Assembly (NCBI GenBank): GCA_004557735.1 | Contig: SFFV01000005.1 | Coordinates: 34,866-98,865 of the forward strand | DNA length: 64,000 bases | Source: Clostridiales bacterium | GTDB lineage: Bacteria > Bacillota > Clostridia > Oscillospirales > Oscillospiraceae | Reading direction: 5' to 3' | Program-made: the position numbers and the translations under genes | In this document: piece by piece, positions 25,445 to 36,069 of the stretch | How positions within the stretch are numbered: position 1 is the first letter of the stretch | Layout: every line of letters starts with the position of its first letter | Notes under the pieces: generated by a model | Database searches by the model: none | The model's input: the letters and a program-made list of their open reading frames with translations, nothing else | Told to the model about the DNA's origin: nothing

Positions 25445-26461
25445 TTATCCTATCTGCTTTTCGAGCGGCATCGCTGCGTAGGCGTTGAGCTCCGGTCCGG
25501 CGGTATGCCCGGCGAGAAGCTCATAGTAGCCCTGGCAGCCGATCATCGCGGCGTTGTCGCCGCAGAGCCGGAGCGGCGGGACAAAAAGCTGCGCCCCGGC
25601 CTTCTCCGCCGCCGCGGCAAAATCGGCGCGGATGCGGGAATTGGCCGCCACGCCGCCGGCCACGGCGATCTTATCATACCCCAGCTCCTTTGCCGCGGCC
25701 ATCGTGCGCGGCACGAGCGATTCGCTCACCGCGCGGCAGAGGGACGCCGCAAGCCCCGCGCAGTCGAGCGCCTCGCCGGTCTGCCCGCAGTGGTGCGCCA
25801 GGTTGATAACGGCGGTCTTGAGACCGGAAAAGCTCATGTCGTAGGGATTGTCGCCGACGAACGGGTGCGGCAGCGCATAGGCGTCGTCGCGCCCCTCCTT
25901 CGCCAGCCGGTCGATCGGCGCGCCGCCGGGGTACGGCAGGCCGAGTACGCGCGCGGACTTATCAAAGCACTCGCCCGCGGCGTCGTCGCGCGTCTGGCCG
26001 AGAACATGAAGATCGGTATAGCCGCGCACGTCCACGAGCATCGTGTTGCCGCCGGAGATGGCAAGGCAGAGAAACGGCGGCTCAAGCTCCGGGTAGGCAA
26101 TGTAGTTTGCGGCGATGTGGCCGCGGATATGGTGTACCGGGACGAGCGGGATGCCGAGTGCCGCCGCGGCGCTCTTGGCAAAGTTCACGCCCACGAGCAC
26201 CGCGCCGATGAGCCCCGGCGCGTACGACACCGCCACGGCGTCGAGCTCGGATTTTTTTATGCCCGCCGCCGCGATCGCGCGGTCGGCCAGCCGCGAGATG
26301 ACCTCCACATGGCTGCGCGAAGCGATCTCCGGCACAACGCCGCCGTATACGGCGTGCAGGTCGGCCTGCGAGAATATCTGGTCGGTGAGCACCCTCCGGC
26401 CGTTTTCGGTCACGGCGACGGCGGTCTCATCGCAGGTGGATTCCACGGATAATAGCAGCAT
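25445..26461 (-). CDS. tsaD: tRNA N6-threonylcarbamoyladenosine transferase TsaD
   Basis: A 338-residue Kae1/Qri7-type enzyme that moves threonylcarbamoyl onto A37 of ANN-decoding tRNAs, working with TsaB and TsaE. Visible motifs are the ATP site ESTCDETAVAV near the N-terminus, the metal histidines in HHIRGHIAANY (about 107-115), SGGNTML and the C-terminal GGVAANSRIR with DNAAMIG. The tsaB and tsaE genes are not in the window. It lies 4 bases after rimI, a common neighbour. Confidence 0.96.
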   Translation of the reverse strand: MLLLSVESTCDETAVAVTENGRRVLTDQIFSQADLHAVYGGVVPEIASRSHVEVISRLADRAIAAAGIKKSELDAVAVSYAPGLIGAVLVGVNFAKSAAAALGIPLVPVHHIRGHIAANYIAYPELEPPFLCLAISGGNTMLVDVRGYTDLHVLGQTRDDAAGECFDKSARVLGLPYPGGAPIDRLAKEGRDDAYALPHPFVGDNPYDMSFSGLKTAVINLAHHCGQTGEALDCAGLAASLCRAVSESLVPRTMAAAKELGYDKIAVAGGVAANSRIRADFAAAAEKAGAQLFVPPLRLCGDNAAMIGCQGYYELLAGHTAGPELNAYAAMPLEKQIG

Positions 26462-26465
26462 AGCG

Positions 26466-26915
26466 TTACTCCGCCTCTTTTTGGAAGAATTTCGACATCA
26501 GAATAGCATCTTCCGTCGGCTTTTCATAGTAGTTTTTTCGTTTTCCCACGGTTTCAAAGCCGTTTTTTTCATAAAGCCGCCGCGCGGCGAGATTGCTCCC
26601 GCGCACCTCGAGCCGCAGCACGGCGGCGCCGCGCCGTTCGCTTTCGGCGAAGAGCGCTCCAAGGAGCGCCGCGCCGACGCCGCGGCGGCGCTGCTCCGGC
26701 GCGACGGCGATATTGCCGATCTCGCCCTCGTCGAGCACAAAGCGCGCCCAGACGTAACCGAGAAACGCGTCCCTCTCTCCGGCAGCGAGGATAACGCCGC
26801 CGTCCGTTTCCCAAAGGCGCGTGAGCATCCCCTCGTCCGCGCCGTCCGGAAACTCGGCGCGTTCGAGCGCCGCGACGGCGGGAATATCGGAAAGCGCCGC
26901 TTTGCGAACGATCAT
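26466..26915 (-). CDS. rimI: GNAT acetyltransferase, RimI-like
   Basis: A 149-residue GNAT protein matching RimI, which acetylates the N-terminal alanine of ribosomal protein bS18 in E. coli. The acetyl-CoA motif is IAVAPEQRRRGVGAALL (about 68-84), followed by LEVRGSNLAARRLYEKNGF and a C-terminal NYYEKP. The ATG at 26915 overlaps the polA stop, so the long upstream extension in the same frame (which is polA sequence read in another frame) is rejected. Placement between polA and tsaD supports RimI, though many GNAT enzymes share these motifs. Confidence 0.85.
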   Translation of the reverse strand: MIVRKAALSDIPAVAALERAEFPDGADEGMLTRLWETDGGVILAAGERDAFLGYVWARFVLDEGEIGNIAVAPEQRRRGVGAALLGALFAESERRGAAVLRLEVRGSNLAARRLYEKNGFETVGKRKNYYEKPTEDAILMSKFFQKEAE

Positions 26916-29590
26916 GTCCCGTGCGCCTCCGCCCAGTTTTTGCCCCAGCCGGCGTCCGCGGTGAGAGGGACGGAATAGCTGACGGCGTTTTCCATCTCCT
27001 CGCACAGCACCCGCACGGCCTTTTCGCGCTCCGCTTCCGGGCATTCGACGATCAGCTCGTCGTGCACCTGCAATATGAGCCTTGCCTTCATGCCCTCGGC
27101 GCGAAGCCGCTTATCCACATTCACCATCGCGAGCTTGATAATGTCCGCCGCCGTGCCCTGGATGGGCATGTTGAGCGCGACACGCTCGCCGAACGCGCGC
27201 AGCGCCGGAACGTTCAGCTCCGGCAGATACCGCCGCCGGTGGAAAAGCGTTTCGGCGTAGCCGAGCTCCTTCGCGCGCCGGACGGCTTCCTTCTGGTAAT
27301 CCCGCACGCCGCGGAAGCGCGCGAAATAGGCGTCCATATAGTCCTTCGCTTCGCCATAGCCGACGCCGATATCCTGCGCGAGCGAGAAAGCGGAAATGCC
27401 GTATACGATGCCGAAATTCACGGCCTTCGCTCTCCGGCGCTCCTCGGCGGTGACTTCCGCGAGCGGCACGCCGAACACCTGCGAGGCCGTAACGCGGTGC
27501 ACGTCCTCGCCGGAGAGGAATGCTGCGCGCATATTTTCGTCGCCCGAGATGTGCGCGAGCAGCCGCAGCTCGATTTGCGAATAGTCCGCGTCCACGAGCA
27601 CGTTGCCGGGCGCGGCGACAAACATTTTCCGCAGCCCCGCGCCCAGCTCGCGCCGGACGGGGATGTTCTGGAGATTCGGCTCGGTGGAGGAAAGGCGGCC
27701 CGTCGCCGTGACGGTCATCTGGAAATTCGTGTGGATGCGTCCGTCCGCGCCGATGACCTTCAAAAGGCCGTCGGCGTAGGTGGATTTGAGCTTGGTGAGC
27801 TCGCGGTATTCGAGCACATGGCGCACGATGGGCTCATAGCGGAGCTTATCGAGCACATCCGCGTTCGTGCTCCAACCGGTTTTCGTCTTTTTGCCGCCGG
27901 GCAGCCCCAGCTTTTCAAAAAGAATCGCGCCGAGCTGCTTTGGGGACTGGATGTTGAACTCCTCCCCCGCCTCCGCCCAGACGGTTTCGCGCAGCGCGTC
28001 GATGCTGCCCGTGAGGCTCTCTCCGAAGGCGCGCAGCGCCTCCGCGTCGGTGAGAAAGCCCTCGTTCTCCATTTTGGCGAGCACCGCGCAGAGCGGAAGC
28101 TCGATCTTTTCAAAAAGCTCCTCCATCTGCGCTTCGCGCAGCCGGGGAAGCATGGCTTCCTCGAGCGCCGCGACGCTCGCCGCGCGCGAGGCCATCTCGC
28201 CGAGCCGGTCGGCAAGCGTCTTCCCCTCCCCGCCGGAGAGGTCAAGCATGAGCTGATCGCCGCTGTCCGCCGCGCCGGACGATGTGAACGGCGTGAAGCC
28301 GCAGTAGGCGGACGTGAGCTTTTCGATCTCGTACCCGGCGGCGGTCGCGTCAAGGAGATACCCGGCGAGCGCGCTGTCGAACACCCAGTTTTCGAGCGCG
28401 TCCACGCCCCGCGCAAGCAGCGCGCGCTGGATGCTTTTCACATCGTGCCCCGCCTTGCGGCGTTCGGGCGCGAAGAAGAGCGCGAGCGCTTTTGTATAGT
28501 CGTCCCGGTACGTCTCCGGCGTCAGGAACACGGCGAGCGCGTCCTTTTCGGAAAGGTCAAAATGCGCGAGCGCCTCGCCGGATTCGGCGTCGAACCAGCA
28601 ATAGGCGACAGCGTCACCGGTGCGTAAGAGCGCGGCGCGGAGGTCTTTTTCCGTCTGCGGCGTCACGCTCTCGCACGTGCCCTCAAATACGGTCTCTTCC
28701 TTTTTCTCCTCAGCGGCCGGCTTCAGGCCCCACTTCTCGATGAATTTCCGGAACCCGAGCCGCCGGAAGATCTCATAGGCGGCGCCGGGATACTCCGCCG
28801 GGCGGCGAAGTTCGTCGGGCGAAATGCGGACCGGCGCGTTCCGGTCGATCGTGGCGAGATAGTAGGACTCGTCGGCGCTCTCCTTGCCGTTTTCGAGCTT
28901 TGTACGCAGCGAGGCGCGGATGTCCGCGTCGTTGATGTGCTCGTACACGCCCGCGAGCGAGCCGTACTTCCGCACAAGCTCGAGCGCCGTCTTCTCCCCC
29001 ACGCCCGGGACGCCGGGGATGTTGTCGCTCGTATCGCCCATGAGCGCCTTGAGATCGACCATGCGGGGCGCGTCGAAGCCGTATTCCTCGCGGAAGCGCT
29101 CGGGCGTGTAGTTGACGGTCTCGGTCTGCCCCATGCGCGTTTTGACATTGAGCACGCGCACATGTTCTCCCACGAGCTGCAAAGCGTCCTTATCCCCGGT
29201 GACGACGACGCACTCCCAGCCCTGCTCCGCGCCGATGCGGCTCACGGTGCCGAGCAGATCGTCCGCCTCCCAGCCGGAGAGCTCGCGCCGCTCGATGCCG
29301 AGCGCGTCGAGCACGTCCTTCAAAACCGGCATCTGCGCGGCGAGATCGTCCGGCATGGGCTTGCGCGTCGCCTTGTACGCCTCGCTGTGCTTGTGGCGGA
29401 ACGTCGGCTCGCGGCGGTCAAACATGACGCAGAGCGCGTCCGGGGCCTCGTCGTCGAGCAGTTTCTGCAGGATATTCAGAAAGCCGAAAACGGCGTTCGT
29501 CGGCGTGCCGTCGGGCGCGGAGAGCGGGCGCACGCCGTAATATGCGCGGTTCACGAGGCTGTTGCCGTCGATGAGCATCAGTTTTGGCAT
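26912..29590 (-). CDS. polA: DNA polymerase I
   Basis: An 892-residue family A polymerase that fills gaps and removes RNA primers. The 5' nuclease domain (1-290) begins MPKLMLIDGNSLVNRAYYG; a 3'-5' exonuclease-like domain (about 310-480) lacks the usual DxE metal motif (it reads YCWFDAESGE), so proofreading is probably inactive; the polymerase domain has motif A DADYSQIELRLL (about 663), motif B RRAKAVNFGIVYG and motif C QVHDELIVE. The ATG has an AAGGAGGAAAC site. The 5' end overlaps the MATE gene by 13 bases, and the 3' end overlaps rimI. Confidence 0.97.
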   Translation of the reverse strand: MPKLMLIDGNSLVNRAYYGVRPLSAPDGTPTNAVFGFLNILQKLLDDEAPDALCVMFDRREPTFRHKHSEAYKATRKPMPDDLAAQMPVLKDVLDALGIERRELSGWEADDLLGTVSRIGAEQGWECVVVTGDKDALQLVGEHVRVLNVKTRMGQTETVNYTPERFREEYGFDAPRMVDLKALMGDTSDNIPGVPGVGEKTALELVRKYGSLAGVYEHINDADIRASLRTKLENGKESADESYYLATIDRNAPVRISPDELRRPAEYPGAAYEIFRRLGFRKFIEKWGLKPAAEEKKEETVFEGTCESVTPQTEKDLRAALLRTGDAVAYCWFDAESGEALAHFDLSEKDALAVFLTPETYRDDYTKALALFFAPERRKAGHDVKSIQRALLARGVDALENWVFDSALAGYLLDATAAGYEIEKLTSAYCGFTPFTSSGAADSGDQLMLDLSGGEGKTLADRLGEMASRAASVAALEEAMLPRLREAQMEELFEKIELPLCAVLAKMENEGFLTDAEALRAFGESLTGSIDALRETVWAEAGEEFNIQSPKQLGAILFEKLGLPGGKKTKTGWSTNADVLDKLRYEPIVRHVLEYRELTKLKSTYADGLLKVIGADGRIHTNFQMTVTATGRLSSTEPNLQNIPVRRELGAGLRKMFVAAPGNVLVDADYSQIELRLLAHISGDENMRAAFLSGEDVHRVTASQVFGVPLAEVTAEERRRAKAVNFGIVYGISAFSLAQDIGVGYGEAKDYMDAYFARFRGVRDYQKEAVRRAKELGYAETLFHRRRYLPELNVPALRAFGERVALNMPIQGTAADIIKLAMVNVDKRLRAEGMKARLILQVHDELIVECPEAEREKAVRVLCEEMENAVSYSVPLTADAGWGKNWAEAHGT

Positions 29591-30966
29591 AGAGTTTCCT
29601 CCTTGATTTCCCTTGCAAGCGGGCGGTAAACGGTGAGCATGAGCGTTGTGAACGCCGCGCCGCCGCCGAGCAGATCGCTGATCGGCTCGCTCCAGTACAC
29701 GCCGTCCGCCCCGAGGCCGAATACGCCCGGGAGCAGCAGCATCAGCGGCACAACGAGCACGATCTTGCGCAGCAGCGAGAAAAAGACCGCCTGCCGCGCC
29801 TTGCCGAGCGAGCGGAACGAGTTTTGCGCGACAAACTGGAGCGACATGAACACAAACCCGCAGAAATAGATGCGCACGGCGCGCACCGCCACGGCGATAA
29901 GCTCCTCGTCCGGCGTGAAAATGCGGATGAGCGGTTCGGGGAAGAGCATGAACACCGCCCACACGAGCAGCGAGAACGCCGCCGCGCCGAGCGTGCTGAA
30001 CCGGATCGTTTCCAGCACACGCGATCTCTTCCCTGCGCCGAAGTTAAAAGCGAGCACCGGCTGGATGCCGGAGCCGAAGCCGTGGATGATCTCGGTAAAG
30101 ACCGTCCGCAGCGAGTTTACGACCGTGATCGCGCCGACGTAGAGATCGCCGCCGTACAGTCCGAGCTGACGGTTCGCCACCGTCTGGATGGCGGAATTCG
30201 TCGCGCCGATAACAAAATCCGAAACGCCGAGAGACACGATGCGCTTTACGATCTTCCCGCGCAGCGCCATGGTGCGCCAGGAGAGTTCGAGCGGCGTTTT
30301 GCCGCTGCGCAGAAAGAAAAAGCACCACGCGGCGCTCAGCACCTGCGAGAGGACCGTGGCGGCCGCCGCGCCGCGCACGCCCATGCGGAAAACAAAAATA
30401 AACAGCGGGTCGAGCACGATGTTCGCGACCGCGCCGAGCAGCACCGTGAGCATGCCGCGCGTGGCAAAGCCCTGCGCGTTGATATACACGTTCATGCCGA
30501 GCGACACGAACGAAAACGTCGTCCCGATGAGATACACCGCAAGATATTCGCGCGCGTAGCCGCTCGCCTCCCTGCCCGCGGCAAAGACTGCCACGGCCGG
30601 ATCAAGGAACGTCCGCGTAAGCAGCCCGAGCACGACGGACGAAACGAGCAGCAGGGAAAAGGCGTTTCCCATCACGCGGGAGGCCTCGTCGCTGTCGCCG
30701 CGGCCGCGCGCCATGGAGCAGAGCGGCGCGCCGCCCTGTCCGAACGGGCCCGCGAACGCCGAGAGGATCGAGATCACCGGCAGCGCGATGCCGACGCCCG
30801 TGAGCGCCATGCTGCCGACATTGGGAATATGGCCGATGTAGATACGGTCCACCACGTTGTAGAGCACGTTCACGAGCTGCGCGGCGATGAGCGGCAGCGC
30901 CATACGCATGACGACCGCGGGGATCTTCCCCTTGGAAAAATCGTTTTGTACTTCCTTTTCCGCCAT
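29578..30966 (-). CDS. MATE family efflux transporter
   Basis: A 462-residue multidrug and toxic compound extrusion protein with about twelve membrane helices in two homologous halves. Typical MATE stretches are LVNVLYNVVDRIYIGH, GQGGAPLCSMARGRGD and the second-half GFGSGIQPVLAFNFGAG. It probably exchanges cations or drugs with Na+ or H+; the substrate cannot be read. The start used is the ATG at 30966, with GGAG ten bases upstream; a GTG two codons earlier is possible but sits too close to that site. The gene begins 3 bases before the uvrB stop on the same strand, and its end overlaps polA, so uvrB-MATE-polA-rimI-tsaD-radC may form one transcript. Confidence 0.93.
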   Translation of the reverse strand: MAEKEVQNDFSKGKIPAVVMRMALPLIAAQLVNVLYNVVDRIYIGHIPNVGSMALTGVGIALPVISILSAFAGPFGQGGAPLCSMARGRGDSDEASRVMGNAFSLLLVSSVVLGLLTRTFLDPAVAVFAAGREASGYAREYLAVYLIGTTFSFVSLGMNVYINAQGFATRGMLTVLLGAVANIVLDPLFIFVFRMGVRGAAAATVLSQVLSAAWCFFFLRSGKTPLELSWRTMALRGKIVKRIVSLGVSDFVIGATNSAIQTVANRQLGLYGGDLYVGAITVVNSLRTVFTEIIHGFGSGIQPVLAFNFGAGKRSRVLETIRFSTLGAAAFSLLVWAVFMLFPEPLIRIFTPDEELIAVAVRAVRIYFCGFVFMSLQFVAQNSFRSLGKARQAVFFSLLRKIVLVVPLMLLLPGVFGLGADGVYWSEPISDLLGGGAAFTTLMLTVYRPLAREIKEETLCQN

Positions 30967-30968
30967 GG

Positions 30969-32927
<1,959 letters not shown>

Positions 32928-32964
32928 AACGCGCTCCTTTTAAAACAATTTCTGTATCTGATTT

Positions 32965-32993
32965 ATTATATCACGTCATATTCCGGCATACAA
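32965..32993 (-). promoter_or_regulatory. Promoter of uvrB
   Basis: On the minus strand TTGTAT (32988-32993), 17 bases, TATAAT (32965-32970), about 38 bases before the start codon. No LexA-type operator is obvious. Confidence 0.65.
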
Positions 32994-33215
32994 GCGCCGC
33001 CCCGGCGATGTGCAAAAAAACCGCGTCGGACGGCCTGTTCTGTGGATTTCCGACCGGCATTGTGTTATACTGGCAGCGCAATACGGTTTGAATGGGGGAT
33101 CCCCCATAAACAAAACCCGGACCTCCTGTTTTCCCGCCGGCGGCGAAGCGGCGCGGGGCGCAGCGCCCGGCAAGTCAAGGAAAGAAGCAAACGAAACATC
33201 GGGGAGGGCTATCCC

Positions 33216-34364
33216 ATGGAAAAAAAGGAAGCGCCGCGCCGCGTTGCGGTGATCGGCGGTGGCGCGGGCGGGCTGTGCGCGGCGATCGCCGCCGGACGCG
33301 CCGGGGCGGACGTTCGGATCTTTGAACAGGCGAACCGCGTCGGGAAAAAGCTGCTCAAAACCGGCAACGGGCGGTGCAATCTCTCCAACACGCACGTTTC
33401 ACCGGAGCACTATAACCGTCCGGGCTTCGTCGCGCCCGTTCTCGCGGATATGCCGTGCGGTGCGCTGCTGGCGTTTTTCGGTTCGCTCGGGCTGTGGACG
33501 GTCACGGACGAGGAGGGGCGCGTTTATCCGCGCAGCGACACCGCCGCCTCCGTGCTCGACGTGCTGCGTCTCGGCTGCGAGGCGCTGGGCATCGAGGAGC
33601 GCTGCTCCACCGAGATCGCCGCCGTTGCTCCGCAGAGCCGCGGCTTTATTCTCACCGCCCGAACCGGCGAGAAGTTTTTCGCCGACCGCGTGATCGCCGC
33701 CACCGGCGGCGGTACGGCGCTTCTCCGCTCTCTCGGGCACAAAACGGTTTCGTTCTCCCCCGTCCTCTGTCCGCTCAAGACCGACGCGGAATCCATCCGC
33801 GGTCTCACGGGGCTGCGGTGCGCCTGCCGCGCGCAGCTTCTCCGCCGCGGAAAGGGCGTTTATGCCGAAAACGGCGAAATTCTTTTCCGGGATTTCGGCG
33901 TGAGCGGCATACTTGCGCTGGATCTCTCGCGGTACGCCCTTCCGGGCGACACGCTCTCGCTCGATCTGCTGCCGGAGCTGTCTTTGGACGTGCTCACCGC
34001 GAAGCTCTCGGCACAGAAGGCGCTGCGCCGCGGCGGCGCCGAGCTGTTCACCGGCATTTTCCACCGGCGTCTCGGCGAGGCGATAGCGCGCCGCGCCGAA
34101 AACGGCGGGACGGCGGAGCTTGCCCGCATCATCAAGGACTACCGGCTTTCGGTCCTCGGCCCCGGCGACACGCAGCACGCGCAGGTGACGCGCGGCGGCG
34201 CGGACGTCGCCGAATTTGACCCCGAAACGATGGAGAGCCGCCGCGTGCCGGGACTGTACGCCGCGGGCGAGACGCTCGACATTGACGGCGCGTGCGGCGG
34301 GTACAATCTGCACTGGGCGTTCGCCTCCGGGCTGCGCGCGGGAAGGAGCGCCGCGCATGATTGA
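33216..34364 (+). CDS. HI0933-family (YhiN-like) flavoprotein
   Basis: A 382-residue NAD(P)/FAD-dependent oxidoreductase of the HI0933 family. The N-terminal dinucleotide-binding fold reads VAVIGGGAGGLCAAIAAGR; KKLLKTGNGRCNLSN is the family signature; the C-terminal FAD motif is GLYAAGETLDIDGACGGYN with LHWAFASGLRAG. Members of this family have no firmly established reaction. The ATG at 33216 has a GGGGAGGG ribosome site; a very long in-frame extension upstream lies on the antisense of uvrB and is not real. The stop overlaps the next flavoprotein gene by 8 bases, suggesting the two work together. Confidence 0.9.
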   Translation: MEKKEAPRRVAVIGGGAGGLCAAIAAGRAGADVRIFEQANRVGKKLLKTGNGRCNLSNTHVSPEHYNRPGFVAPVLADMPCGALLAFFGSLGLWTVTDEEGRVYPRSDTAASVLDVLRLGCEALGIEERCSTEIAAVAPQSRGFILTARTGEKFFADRVIAATGGGTALLRSLGHKTVSFSPVLCPLKTDAESIRGLTGLRCACRAQLLRRGKGVYAENGEILFRDFGVSGILALDLSRYALPGDTLSLDLLPELSLDVLTAKLSAQKALRRGGAELFTGIFHRRLGEAIARRAENGGTAELARIIKDYRLSVLGPGDTQHAQVTRGGADVAEFDPETMESRRVPGLYAAGETLDIDGACGGYNLHWAFASGLRAGRSAAHD

Positions 34365-35922
34365 GATCCGTGATATAAAGCTGCCGCTCGGCGGCGATCT
34401 CAAAGCCGCCTGCGCCAAAAAGCTGCGCGTCCCGGCCGGCGACGTGCTGGAAGCAAGGCTTCTGCGCCGCAGTGTGGACGCAAGGCGGAAGGACGACGTG
34501 CATTTTATCGCCGCAGCGGCGGTATCCCTGCGGCGCGGCGAGGAAAAGTATCCGCCGTACACGCCGTGGACGCCGCCGCGTGTCGGTGTTTTAAAAGAAA
34601 AGCCCGCCCATCGCCCCGTTGTGTGCGGAGCGGGGCCCGCGGGACTCTTCGCCGCGCTCACGCTCGCCCGCGCGGGCGCGGAGCCGATTTTGCTCGAGCG
34701 CGGGAGCGCCGTGGACGAGCGGAAGGCGGATGTGGAAAAATTCTATCAAACCCGCGTGCTCGACACCGAATCGAACATCCAGTTCGGCGAGGGCGGCGCG
34801 GGCGCTTTCTCGGACGGCAAGCTCAACACCGGCACGCATGACAGGCGCGGCAGGCAGGTGCTGCACGATCTCGTCGCCGCCGGCGCGCCGGACGAGATCC
34901 TCTGGCAGGCCCGGCCGCACATCGGCACCGACCGCCTGCCGGACGCCGTGAAGGGACTGCGCAAGATGATCCTCGCACACGGCGGCGAGGTGCGCTTCCG
35001 CACGCGGCTCACGGACGTTTCCCTCTCCGGCGGCGCGCTGCGCGCGGTGAGCCTTATGCAGGGCGGTGCGGCGGAGGAGCTGGAGGCGGATTCTCTGATC
35101 CTTGCCGCCGGACACAGCGCGCGCGATCTCTTCGCGCTTTTAAAGGAGCGCGGCGCGCAGCTCGAACAGAAGGCGTTTTCCATGGGCGTCCGGTGCGAGC
35201 ATCCGCAAAAGGTCATCTCCCGCGCGCAGTACGGCGCTTTTGCCGGTCATCCGGCGCTCGGCGCGGCGGACTACCGGCTGGCGGTGCATCTGCCGGACGG
35301 GCGGGGCGTATATACGTTCTGCATGTGTCCGGGCGGGTACGTCGTCGGCGCGGCGAGCGAGGAGGGACTTCTCTGCGTAAACGGCATGAGTCCCTTTGCG
35401 CGCGACGGGCAAAACGCCAACGCCGCCGTGCTCTGCGAGGTGCGTCCCTCAGACTTTGGCTCCGCCGACCCGCTCGCCGGTGTGGAGCTGCAAAGAAAAT
35501 GGGAGCGCGCCGCTTTTCTCGCCGGAGGCGGCGATTACCGCGCCCCGGCGCAGCGGCTCGGCGATTTTCTCGCCGGAAAGCCATCCGGCGGCGCGGGCAG
35601 CGTTGCGCCGACCTATCCGCTCGGCGTGCGCTTCGGCACGCTCGACGGCTGTTTGCCGGAGTTTGTTCTCGCCGCGCTGCGCGAGGCGTTCCCGCTCTTT
35701 GATAAAAAGCTGCGCGGCTACGCCATGCCGGACGCAGTGCTCACGGGCGTGGAAACGCGCTCGTCCTCGCCGGTGCGCATCGTGCGCGGCGAGAACGGGC
35801 AGTCGAATCTTCGCGGCGTCTATCCCTGCGGCGAGGGCGCGGGCTACGCCGGCGGCATTCTCTCCGCCGCCGTGGACGGCATCCGCCAGGCGGAAAACTG
35901 GCTTTCGCTGCACATGGAATAA
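34357..35922 (+). CDS. FAD-dependent dehydrogenase of the COG2509 type
   Basis: A 521-residue flavoprotein. An N-terminal about 90-residue region (IEIRDIKLPLGGDL ... FIAAAAVSLRRGE) precedes the FAD fold with VVCGAGPAGLFAALTLARAG (about 90-110). Typical of the family are ESNIQFGEGGAGAFSDGKL, the cysteines of FCMCPGGYV, and the C-terminal NLRGVYPCGEGAGYAGGI. The family is uncharacterised. It overlaps the HI0933-like gene by 8 bases, a pairing also seen in other Clostridia. Both end at a cluster of terminator hairpins facing glyS. Confidence 0.9.
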   Translation: MIEIRDIKLPLGGDLKAACAKKLRVPAGDVLEARLLRRSVDARRKDDVHFIAAAAVSLRRGEEKYPPYTPWTPPRVGVLKEKPAHRPVVCGAGPAGLFAALTLARAGAEPILLERGSAVDERKADVEKFYQTRVLDTESNIQFGEGGAGAFSDGKLNTGTHDRRGRQVLHDLVAAGAPDEILWQARPHIGTDRLPDAVKGLRKMILAHGGEVRFRTRLTDVSLSGGALRAVSLMQGGAAEELEADSLILAAGHSARDLFALLKERGAQLEQKAFSMGVRCEHPQKVISRAQYGAFAGHPALGAADYRLAVHLPDGRGVYTFCMCPGGYVVGAASEEGLLCVNGMSPFARDGQNANAAVLCEVRPSDFGSADPLAGVELQRKWERAAFLAGGGDYRAPAQRLGDFLAGKPSGGAGSVAPTYPLGVRFGTLDGCLPEFVLAALREAFPLFDKKLRGYAMPDAVLTGVETRSSSPVRIVRGENGQSNLRGVYPCGEGAGYAGGILSAAVDGIRQAENWLSLHME

Positions 35923-35934
35923 AATAACAAAGCG

Positions 35935-36055
35935 CCGCCGCGCATACGGGGCTTTCGATAAGCCAAGCTATGCGCGGCGGAACATTTTCCGGCAGAGCCG
36001 GAAAAGGCTCTGCTTCAATATAAATGGGCGGGACGGCATTTGCCGTCCCGCTTTT
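35935..36055. terminator. Three hairpins between convergent genes
   Basis: CCGCCGCGCATA/TATGCGCGGCGG (35935-35980), GCAGAGCC/GGCTCTGC (35992-36013) and GCGGGACGGCA/TGCCGTCCCGC followed by TTTT (36028-36055). Together they separate the plus-strand flavoprotein pair from the minus-strand glyS. Confidence 0.8.
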
Positions 36056-36069
36056 GCATATTTGAAAAA

